Source: Bacteroidota bacterium
GTDB taxonomy: Bacteria > Bacteroidota > Bacteroidia > Flavobacteriales > Flavobacteriaceae
Reading direction: 5' to 3'
Length of the DNA stretch: 12,531 nt
NCBI GenBank assembly: GCA_023427845.1
Contig: JAEYZX010000132.1
Location: 1-12,531, forward strand
Under the pieces are notes generated by a model. That model made no database searches and was not told the DNA's origin. It saw nothing but the letters and a program-made list of their open reading frames with translations. The first letter of the stretch is position 1, and each line of letters starts with the position of its first letter. Of the stretch, positions 5,531 through 12,531 are shown piece by piece. The position numbers and the translations under genes are program-made.

Positions 5531-6706
5531 TTAATACTGTTCGTATTTTTCGCCGAAATTGAATGTGAGTGAAAATCGGAGTGTGCTTTCCAGCGGATTT
5601 TTGACTTTGGATGCCGAGAACAAATACGACACGTCGACTTTAACGACATTGTATTTAAATCCTGCGCCGAGTGAGAAAAACTTTCGGAAACCTTTCATGT
5701 CACTTTCATTGAAGTAACCCAATCGCATGGCAAATGAATCCTGATAGGTGTATTCGGCACCGACAGAATACGTAAATTCTTTCAGTTCCTCGCTAAATCC
5801 GTCTGGCGCATCGCCAAATGATTCGAAAATTCCTGACACCCAGTTGATGCTTTGGTAGTCTTCATTATTCTGATTTCTTTCCTCCGGTGTCACATCGCCA
5901 TCGCCATTAAGGTCCGGATCTTGTGGGGTAGGCACCAATAATTTGGTGAATTCAACACCGACGGCAACCTTATTGTAATCATCCAGAATGAAATCGAATC
6001 CACCGCCAAGTCTCAGGTTTGCAGGTAGGAAGTTGGCGCTGTTATCATCCGAAGCACCGGCATCATATTTAATCTTCGGTCCGAGATTCTGAAAATTAAA
6101 TCCACCTCTCCATCGGCCATTGAAATCGGTATAGGCAACTTCCTCCGATTGAAAGTAACCGGCAATATCGACAGCAAAGGAGCTTGCAGGGGATGCGTCG
6201 GATGAACCGTCCGGGAGAGGGATTCGCAGGTTTGAACGAATGTATCGTCCGGCAACCGCCATCGAAAACTTCTCACTCAATTTAAGCGAGTACGACAGGT
6301 CGACCGCAAGTTCATTAGGGCTTACTGTCCGCGGCTCTTCATCAAAAGTCTGACGTAATTCGATTTCGCCAAGTCCAAAGTACCGAAGGCTTCCTGCAAA
6401 TGCCATACGTTCGTTGAATCTGTTGTAATACGTAAGTTGACCGATTGAGATGTCATTTACAAGTTCAGTCAGGTAAGGCGTATAACTTACCGAAACACCT
6501 TGTTGATCAAGAGCAAAAGCATATTTTGCAGGGTTGTATTGTTGTGAAAATGCGTCAGGCGATGTTGCGACACCCTGATCGGCCATACCCGCTGAACGGG
6601 CGTCGGATGCGATCAATAAAAAAGGAACTCCTGTGGTGATAACTCTGTCTTGTGCCTTGGTAAACTGAACACATAAACAAATCAATAATATAGCAATTTT
6701 TCTCAT
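5531..6706 (-). CDS. porV: T9SS outer-membrane protein PorV (LptO family), 391 aa
   Basis: Outer-membrane beta-barrel of the FadL-like PorV family. It binds the C-terminal signal domain of T9SS cargo after translocation and brings it to the PorU sortase. A signal peptide (MRKIAILLICLCVQFTKAQ, about 1-19) is followed by the family hallmark RVITTGVPFLLIASDARSAG and DAFSQQYNPAKYAFA. Many amphipathic strands follow, and the end is FSLTFNFG followed by a short EKYEQY tail. A loop at 265-276 has the EF-hand pattern D265, N267, D269, G270, D271, E276. The start at 6706 was chosen. An upstream in-frame TTG at 6733 lies inside the promoter's -7 element and would spoil the signal peptide. The gene is 40 bp downstream of porU and shares its strand, but it has its own promoter. 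Confidence in the family is high. Confidence 0.95.
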   Translation of the reverse strand: MRKIAILLICLCVQFTKAQDRVITTGVPFLLIASDARSAGMADQGVATSPDAFSQQYNPAKYAFALDQQGVSVSYTPYLTELVNDISIGQLTYYNRFNERMAFAGSLRYFGLGEIELRQTFDEEPRTVSPNELAVDLSYSLKLSEKFSMAVAGRYIRSNLRIPLPDGSSDASPASSFAVDIAGYFQSEEVAYTDFNGRWRGGFNFQNLGPKIKYDAGASDDNSANFLPANLRLGGGFDFILDDYNKVAVGVEFTKLLVPTPQDPDLNGDGDVTPEERNQNNEDYQSINWVSGIFESFGDAPDGFSEELKEFTYSVGAEYTYQDSFAMRLGYFNESDMKGFRKFFSLGAGFKYNVVKVDVSYLFSASKVKNPLESTLRFSLTFNFGEKYEQY

Positions 6707-6730
6707 TCTCAATTTTCGATATTTATTAAA

Positions 6731-6760
6731 CAAATATAGTATTTTATTAAAGTATTACAA
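6731..6760 (-). promoter_or_regulatory. porV promoter inside the porU 3' end
   Basis: On the minus strand, TTG (complement of 6758-6760) is followed after 19 bp by TATATTTG (complement of 6731-6738), a full match to the Bacteroidota consensus. The TTG lies inside the last codons of porU, and the spacer crosses the porU stop codon (6747-6749). Transcription should start near 6725, about 19 nt before the porV ATG. porV can thus be made without porU. Confidence 0.7.
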
Positions 6761-9700
6761 GTTTCTCGTACTTTTCAGACTTGCTGTTGGTTACCTTCGA
6801 CCTGACCGTCAGCTTGTAAACATAGACCCCTTTTCCGATGCGGTCGCCGAAGTCGTCTTTGCCATCCCACGTAATTTCACGCGATAGAAATCCGTCGGTT
6901 GTAATAACCTGGTTTCGCGTCCAGACGATCTTGCCCGTTACCGTCATTACCTGAACCTGAACATCCAGCGGTTCAAACGGGCGGTTGTGCGTAAACCAGA
7001 ACTGCGTATAGCTTGTAAATGGATTTGGATAATTGAGTACGTTCTTAAGTGTAATGGTTTCATCGCCCACAACAAGGAACTGGATTTCGGCTGTAACGGG
7101 GTTGTTATAAACATCCCACGCTTTGAACGTAATCGTATGCAGGCCTTTTTCGAGATTTCGAAACGGAAAACTCAAATGTCCTTTTTTATAATTATCGAGT
7201 TCAGTTTCATAATAGTCGTTCAGTATATAAGGATTGCTTTCGTCGCCATCAAGAATTGCAACTATGTCATGACCGATTCCGCTCGCGGTGTTGATTCCGT
7301 TTTCATCTTCAAGATAAGCCAGGAAAATTGGAGATTCATTTGTTATACCGCCTGATATGAAGGTTTGGTCGTTCATGTAAAGCTTAACGGTCGGCCCGAT
7401 ATTGTCAACCGCTGCGTCTTCATTTATACCGCCGATTTTTATGTTTGTGTCATATCCCGTCTTGTCGAGCAGGATCTGGTTGCGCTTTCCGTAAAAACTG
7501 ATTCTTCCATTTCCTACCGGCACACGGATGTCACGCGGAACAACAAAGCCGAATTCGAACTGCCCGTTGTTGATTGAAGCATTCCCGCGAAAAATCGTTT
7601 CGCCAAGGATTGTAAAATCCATGGTGCTGTTGTGTGGCGGACTTGCAGATGGTCCGTCATTGTTCATTGTGGTTCGCGTAATGGGTTTATCGAAAATGTT
7701 TACCGCAAGTTCGCCGTTGTACGAATTGAGCACATTATTGTTTTCATCTACAACCTCGCCCGTAAGTTTGATGAAATCCAATGATTCAAAATCATCTACC
7801 GCGCCGGTTACCGGTACATCATTGACTTTGGTTAGTCTGATCGAAGGGCGTGGAATCGCAAGCATCAACGCAGGATCGCCTATGTAAAGAACTACATTTC
7901 CGCCTGAATTCGGCATCGCGTTTTTTGTCTGTCGAAGTGCTTCGGCAATCGTCGGATACTGATTGCTGCTTCCTGAACTGTTATACGAAAAAAGATTTTC
8001 CTGTAAGCGATCATTAAAATTTTGCGCATCCGACTGATTGATCGAACGGACTGTGGTCAGCATCGCGATCGCACCTCCTCTTGGGTTCCAAAATGTATAT
8101 TCGCCCGCCGTGGGAACATACGGATTGTCGAATCTTGAAAAATCGCAGGTAATAGTGATAAACAGAGGGTATTTGTATCGATTGCTCAAATTTTCACCAT
8201 CCGACCGTTCCCAAATCCTTTCGCCTGAAAGCCCCATTTCGCCACCGTGTCCGAGATAATTGAACACAAGCGCCCCTTTTTCAAATGCATTGAAAAGATC
8301 TTCGCGTGCTTTCGGATAACGGGAACCTCCCGAGGCACTTTCCTGATCATACGAATCCATCCAGATTTTCTTGATATTCAGAAACGGCTTTTGTACTGCT
8401 ATCAGGTCGGCAAGTTGATTTTGGCGTTGCTGTAATTGAACGTCACCCGATTTGTCGGCATCATCAGAAATAAATACGTAGTTGTTTCGCCAGCTTCCGT
8501 AGGATTTCATATCGTGGTAATCGATGACTTTCGTAACCATTTCCTCGGCTTGCTTCAATGTGCTGACGATCATTCGGCCCACCGCTATATCGAGTCCGCC
8601 AAAAGTCGTAATGAATCCCATATTCCCTTCATTTGGATCCATTAACGCAAAAAAATCATCTGCGGCAAATGCACTCTCAGAAGCCGAATAACCATTTAAG
8701 GCGTGGTATATAGGAACAATATTCGTGTTGTTTGGAATACGGTTCTTAAAGTCGAATGATGCATCTCCGAAAAGGTTCACATATTTTACCCTTAACGCAG
8801 GAGATGATGCATTGGAATATACGTATTTAATGAAATTGCGAATTCCTGCAACATCCTGCTGACCTGATGAAAATTCGGGATAGATGGTCTCCAGGTTCAC
8901 GACTTTCACGTTAAGGCCCGAATACGAACGATGAAAGTTAGCCAACCGTTCGGCTTGTGAATTCAGGTTTGTCGGCGTTATGATAAGATAATCGATGTCT
9001 TCAAAAACGCCTTGCTGATTTTTGAATATGGTTCCCTGCAGATTTTGGTTCACCACTTTCGATTTGGATTCTTTTAGTGGCGAATAAAAATCGGTATCGT
9101 CTAGTACGATATATTTTCGTTCATCGCCAAGGTTGGCATTGAAGGTAAACGTCGAAGATCCACTATTTACGGTTTTGGTGACATTATATATATCGGTTAT
9201 GTCCCAAACTTGAATTATATCAGACGCATTACTGAATTGAAACGTAGCAGTTCCTGATGTCGACGAACTGTTATGCGTATATCGGTACTGTGAACCATAA
9301 CCCTTCAATGACCTTTTTGCCTTTGCGATAATGTAATCCAGATAACCGCGCGATCCGGGAACGCCATTATTATTATAGGTTAACTTAACCGTGACATTTT
9401 CGGTCCCGGGAAGTGTGCCGGTAGCGGCATTTGGACTCGCCTGCGCAGAACCATTTACAGTCAGGCTATTAAACGATAAGTTCGCGATGTTTTGCCCATT
9501 TGCCTCCACTTGCATTGATGTAGCGGTAAATGATGCGGCTGCGGCAGCTACAGTTATTGAAACAGGTTCTGAAGAAACGATTCCGGGAAACTTAAATTCG
9601 AATTCTTGTTCCGATACGATGTCGAATTGTTCGCCAAACCACCGGCGGCCCGTGCGTACTATATTTACAAGGTCGCGTTCGTGAAATTGGTAATCATTAA

Positions 9701-10601
9701 AGGTGTCGATCACCGTGTCGCCCGTCGACGGTTGTGGCATATCGTTGATTCGTTTGCCATTTCCGCCTGCTGATGTAACATAGTAGTAGGCGCGGTCGGA
9801 GTATAAGTTCAGGTGGGTATCGCTTTCCCCGTTCCAGTTGTCGGTTCCTTCGGCATAAAATAATATGTAATCCTGCGAATCGAATGTGCCGTCCTGTTCG
9901 CCGGGAAAAAAGATTGCGTTTTCTGCAAGATCAGACGGATAAAACGTACTGTTTACCAGTGGTAACATCCGTCCGCCGTTTCCGTAAATCTTTATTTTGC
10001 GTGGGTCGCCGTTGACATTCATCCCCAAGCTCTGCAAAAAGCCTTTGGAAATTTTATATACGCCTGACTTCTCAACATAAAAACGGTACCAGTCGCCGCT
10101 GGCAAGCACCGAATTGGATACCGCTGCTACCGTGCTTGCTGCATTGTTACGATTCAGTACTGCGCCGTTTGTAAAAGAATAAGCAAACGAAATAAGTTTT
10201 TTATAACCGTTGCCGTCCTTTATAATAGGTGACAGTCGGATGTGCGCCGAGTAGAGGTCCCGCGCGAGACTGTTGATTAAAAGCGCACGGTGTTGTGTGG
10301 GAATAGCAGCCCGCGAAAGGTCGCCCAGTTCGGCATCTGATATTGTCTGATATTGTGTGTTGCTGATTAGAAGTGAAGATTCGTTCACCGGTCCGGTCTG
10401 GGGCAGCGTAAGATTTAGGAACAGTTCTCTTTTGGATTCGTCAAAGAAAAACATCTCCGGGTTGAAATTCGGTACATTAACAGAGAAGGTACCGTAAGAA
10501 ATCTGTGAATCTGCATTCCATTCCAATGTCACTGTTCCATTTTGCTGCGGGAAACACGACAAGGAGAACAGGGTGAAAGCAAAAAAAAGAAGTTTTTTCA
10601 T
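6747..10601 (-). CDS. porU: T9SS signal peptidase/sortase PorU, gingipain-like C25 protease
   Basis: Cell-surface cysteine protease of the T9SS attachment complex. It removes the C-terminal domain (CTD) signal from secreted cargo and joins the cargo to an anionic LPS-type anchor. The 1284-aa protein has an N-terminal signal peptide (about 1-20, ending CFPQQ), a long beta-rich N-terminal region, and a C25 catalytic domain (about 530-930). The catalytic dyad is H785 (YLGHGGE) and C819 (TITCDFSRF), with the family stretches LIITPTNLNSQAERL and VNLFGDASFDFK. The C-terminus (about 1190-1284, NYPNPF...GKGVYVYKL...EKLVIL) is itself a T9SS CTD. PorU is known to keep its CTD uncleaved. It is divergent from gldJ and upstream of porV, its working partner. 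The ATG at 10601 starts the signal peptide directly. Confidence 0.96.
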   Translation of the reverse strand: MKKLLFFAFTLFSLSCFPQQNGTVTLEWNADSQISYGTFSVNVPNFNPEMFFFDESKRELFLNLTLPQTGPVNESSLLISNTQYQTISDAELGDLSRAAIPTQHRALLINSLARDLYSAHIRLSPIIKDGNGYKKLISFAYSFTNGAVLNRNNAASTVAAVSNSVLASGDWYRFYVEKSGVYKISKGFLQSLGMNVNGDPRKIKIYGNGGRMLPLVNSTFYPSDLAENAIFFPGEQDGTFDSQDYILFYAEGTDNWNGESDTHLNLYSDRAYYYVTSAGGNGKRINDMPQPSTGDTVIDTFNDYQFHERDLVNIVRTGRRWFGEQFDIVSEQEFEFKFPGIVSSEPVSITVAAAAASFTATSMQVEANGQNIANLSFNSLTVNGSAQASPNAATGTLPGTENVTVKLTYNNNGVPGSRGYLDYIIAKAKRSLKGYGSQYRYTHNSSSTSGTATFQFSNASDIIQVWDITDIYNVTKTVNSGSSTFTFNANLGDERKYIVLDDTDFYSPLKESKSKVVNQNLQGTIFKNQQGVFEDIDYLIITPTNLNSQAERLANFHRSYSGLNVKVVNLETIYPEFSSGQQDVAGIRNFIKYVYSNASSPALRVKYVNLFGDASFDFKNRIPNNTNIVPIYHALNGYSASESAFAADDFFALMDPNEGNMGFITTFGGLDIAVGRMIVSTLKQAEEMVTKVIDYHDMKSYGSWRNNYVFISDDADKSGDVQLQQRQNQLADLIAVQKPFLNIKKIWMDSYDQESASGGSRYPKAREDLFNAFEKGALVFNYLGHGGEMGLSGERIWERSDGENLSNRYKYPLFITITCDFSRFDNPYVPTAGEYTFWNPRGGAIAMLTTVRSINQSDAQNFNDRLQENLFSYNSSGSSNQYPTIAEALRQTKNAMPNSGGNVVLYIGDPALMLAIPRPSIRLTKVNDVPVTGAVDDFESLDFIKLTGEVVDENNNVLNSYNGELAVNIFDKPITRTTMNNDGPSASPPHNSTMDFTILGETIFRGNASINNGQFEFGFVVPRDIRVPVGNGRISFYGKRNQILLDKTGYDTNIKIGGINEDAAVDNIGPTVKLYMNDQTFISGGITNESPIFLAYLEDENGINTASGIGHDIVAILDGDESNPYILNDYYETELDNYKKGHLSFPFRNLEKGLHTITFKAWDVYNNPVTAEIQFLVVGDETITLKNVLNYPNPFTSYTQFWFTHNRPFEPLDVQVQVMTVTGKIVWTRNQVITTDGFLSREITWDGKDDFGDRIGKGVYVYKLTVRSKVTNSKSEKYEKLVIL

Positions 10602-10810
10602 CAGTTAAAGAAAACGGCCGTGGTGCTAAAATATTGCCAAAAATAAAATAATTATTTTTAGCGAACTGCGATATACTAATTAAAAACTTTTAGCGTTTCT
10701 ATCACTTAACTGGTTTCAATTCAAAAGGGCCTAAGAGATTATTTTTTAAAAAGATGCGCAGTTTAACGGTTAATTCTTATATTGCGCCGAAATTTATTAC
10801 CTACTAAAAT
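10602..10810. promoter_or_regulatory. Divergent porU/gldJ control region, 209 bp
   Basis: AT-rich spacer between the two starts. For porU (minus strand), TATTTTTG (complement of 10638-10645) is an exact TAnnTTTG match, with TTC instead of TTG 17 bp upstream, so transcription should start near 10632. A perfect 14-bp palindrome AAAATAATTATTTT (10645-10658) touches this -7 element. TTTTAGCG occurs at 10656-10663 and 10688-10695, 32 bp apart, and an inverted GCTAAAA sits at 10625-10631. For gldJ no exact -7 match was found. TATTTTTT at 10740-10747 is the closest. No small gene was seen here. Confidence 0.5.
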
Positions 10811-12508
10811 ATGAAAGTAAACAAATTCATGGCTATCAGGCTATTATTATCCATAATAATAGTAATCGGTTTTGCTAGTTGTAGCAAGAAGTCGAGTTCA
10901 AAAGGCTCATCGACCGCTACTGGTTGGAAAATCAACGACAAAAACGGTGGTTTTCAATATGCCTCTAACTTCAAGAAGCAAGCTACCGGCCCCGGTCTTG
11001 TAATGGTTGAAGGTGGAACATTTACAATGGGTAAAGTTCAGGATGATCCGATGCACGATTGGAATAACTCACCGAACCAACAACACGTCATGTCATTTTA
11101 CATGGATGAAACTGAGGTTACAAACCTTATGTACATGGAGTATCTTGACTGGTTGAAGCGCGTTTTTCCACCAACAGAGGAAAATTATAAGAACATTTAT
11201 GAAGGCGCATCGCCCGACACATTGGTTTGGAGAAACCGACTTGGTTACAACGAGACAATGACAAACAACTACCTTAGGCATCCTGCTTATGCAGATTATC
11301 CTGTAGTTGGGGTAAACTGGATCCAGGCTGTTGAATTCAGCAAATGGAGAACCGACCGTGTCAATGAAAAAACGCTTGAAGATCAGCGCTATCTTGCCAA
11401 AGACGCAAAATTGCAGGCTAAAGCAGAAAGTACATTCAGTACTGAGGCATACCTGAATCAGCCGTCACAAACTTATGGCGGAAACGAAGAGCTGGTGTTG
11501 AAAAGAGGAATGCGTGGCCAAAAGGTCCAGCAAGGTACTGATGCCGAAGGAAATGCTACCGAAGCAAAAAATGTGTACGCGCAAAGAACATCAGGTATAA
11601 TCTTGCCTGAATATAGACTGCCAACTGAAGCTGAGTGGGAATATGCCGCAGCTGCTGATGTAGGCCAAAGGGAATACAACATTTACAAAGGTCAAAAGAA
11701 ATATCCTTGGTCCGGAAGCTATACTCGTTCAGGTAAGCGTAAAGTACGCGGCGATCAATTGGCTAACTTCAAACAAGGCAAAGGTGATTACGGCGGAATC
11801 GCAGGATGGTCTGATGACGGTGCCGATATCACGAATAAAGTGAAATATTACCCGCCAAATGATTTTGGTTTGTATGATATGGCAGGGAATGTAGCCGAAT
11901 GGGTTGCGGATGTCTATCGTCCAATTGTTGACGATGAGGCAAACGATTTCAACTATTACAGAGGTAATATCTATACCAAGAACAAAATTGGTGAAGATGG
12001 TACGGCCGAGTTGGTAACTACCGAAACTATCCAGTATGATACTTTGGCTAATGGAAAAATTATCGCAAGGAATTTGCCGGGCCAGCTTGCACAAGTACCG
12101 GTTGACGAGCAGGAGACTTACCTTCGTGTAAACTTCGATAAGAGCGACAACAGGAATTACAGGGATGGCGATCGGCAGTCGACACGTTATTTCAACTTTG
12201 GTTCTTCGGAAGAAGGCGAAAAGATCGCAGACGATAAAAGAATGTACGATTCTCCACGACACAATGTCACAACCGACAGTCTTGGAAATATGATCCGTAA
12301 ATTCGACCGATCAGCAAAACGTACCACATTGATAAATGACGACGTCCGCGTTTATAAAGGTGGATCTTGGAGAGATCGGGCTTATTGGCTGGATCCGGCG
12401 CAAAGAAGGTACTTCCCTCAGGATATGGCAACAGATTACATCGGTTTCCGTTGCGCAATGTCAAGGGTTGGTCCAAAAGCGGACGAAAAGAAAAGAGCAA
12501 GACACTAA
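10811..12508 (+). CDS. gldJ: Gliding motility lipoprotein GldJ, FGE/sulfatase-modifying-factor fold
   Basis: Lipoprotein needed for gliding motility and for a stable T9SS in flavobacteria, where loss destabilises GldK. The 565-aa protein starts with a lipoprotein signal: hydrophobic LLLSIIIVIG then the lipobox FASC, with C24 the lipidated residue. A Ser/Lys-rich tether follows. The rest is a formylglycine-generating-enzyme-like domain: GLVMVEGGTFTMG (62-74), MDETEVTN, LPTEAEWEYAA (270-280), MAGNVAEWVADVYR (N360), GGSW (517-520) and GFRCAM (C548). The usual catalytic cysteine positions after GGS hold other residues, and the only cysteines are C24 and C548, so it is probably structural rather than enzymatic. 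The length is close to the F. johnsoniae protein as I recall it. The 22 bases after the stop hold no hairpin. In F. johnsoniae I recall murF next, which would lie outside this window. Confidence 0.96.
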   Translation: MKVNKFMAIRLLLSIIIVIGFASCSKKSSSKGSSTATGWKINDKNGGFQYASNFKKQATGPGLVMVEGGTFTMGKVQDDPMHDWNNSPNQQHVMSFYMDETEVTNLMYMEYLDWLKRVFPPTEENYKNIYEGASPDTLVWRNRLGYNETMTNNYLRHPAYADYPVVGVNWIQAVEFSKWRTDRVNEKTLEDQRYLAKDAKLQAKAESTFSTEAYLNQPSQTYGGNEELVLKRGMRGQKVQQGTDAEGNATEAKNVYAQRTSGIILPEYRLPTEAEWEYAAAADVGQREYNIYKGQKKYPWSGSYTRSGKRKVRGDQLANFKQGKGDYGGIAGWSDDGADITNKVKYYPPNDFGLYDMAGNVAEWVADVYRPIVDDEANDFNYYRGNIYTKNKIGEDGTAELVTTETIQYDTLANGKIIARNLPGQLAQVPVDEQETYLRVNFDKSDNRNYRDGDRQSTRYFNFGSSEEGEKIADDKRMYDSPRHNVTTDSLGNMIRKFDRSAKRTTLINDDVRVYKGGSWRDRAYWLDPAQRRYFPQDMATDYIGFRCAMSRVGPKADEKKRARH

Positions 12509-12531
12509 TTTTTTTACCCATACTATAAAAG

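Noticed and set aside
6707..6733. Nine-residue extension of PorV from TTG at 6733
   Set aside because: It overlaps the -7 element and puts charged residues before a normal signal peptide.
10540..10601. PorU as a lipoprotein (SLSC in its signal peptide)
   Set aside because: The residues before C16 do not fit the lipobox (no Leu/Val/Ile at -3), and PorU proteins use an ordinary signal peptide.
11729..12262. 177-aa minus-strand open frame inside gldJ
   Set aside because: Ile/Val-rich shadow of gldJ in another frame, with no start signal or family match.

Overview
The window looks like chromosomal DNA of a Flavobacteriaceae member, most likely Flavobacterium or a close relative. The evidence is gldJ, porU and porV (gliding motility and the type IX secretion system, T9SS) next to cdd, pdhA and pdhC, together with TAnnTTTG-type -7 promoter elements and no clear Shine-Dalgarno sites. 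From memory, the gldJ / porU / porV / cdd / pdhA order is shared with gliding flavobacteria such as F. johnsoniae. No tRNA, rRNA, CRISPR array, transposase or phage gene was seen.

Layout, left to right. Positions 1-476 have no convincing gene. They hold a terminator-like hairpin (15-46), an imperfect 15-bp tandem repeat (181-255), and a strongly folded element (about 265-411) that ends just before a good promoter (426-458). That promoter drives a small secreted protein of unknown function (477-752). A GT4-like glycosyltransferase follows (815-2047); its start codon directly abuts a hairpin plus T7 tract. A convergent terminator (about 2064-2111) separates it from a long minus-strand block.

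The minus-strand block reads right to left: porU (10601-6747), porV (6706-5531), a strong terminator (5505-5470), cdd (5449-4967), pdhA (4818-3820) and pdhC (3815-2142). PorU is the gingipain-like sortase of the T9SS, and PorV is the outer-membrane barrel that binds cargo and delivers it to PorU. The attachment complex that cleaves and anchors secreted C-terminal-domain (CTD) proteins is therefore encoded as a pair. porV also has its own promoter inside the porU tail. cdd is pyrimidine salvage. pdhA and pdhC encode the E1-alpha and E2 subunits of pyruvate dehydrogenase; E1-beta (pdhB) is not in the window. gldJ (10811-12508, plus) diverges from porU across a 209-bp AT-rich control region. It encodes an FGE-fold lipoprotein of the gliding/T9SS machinery.

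No clearly new defence or mobile system was found; this is mostly conserved core flavobacterial DNA. The parts most worth a second look are the left-edge RNA-like element and repeats, the terminator touching the glycosyltransferase start codon, the EF-hand-like loop in PorV, the embedded porV promoter, and the shared porU/gldJ control region.
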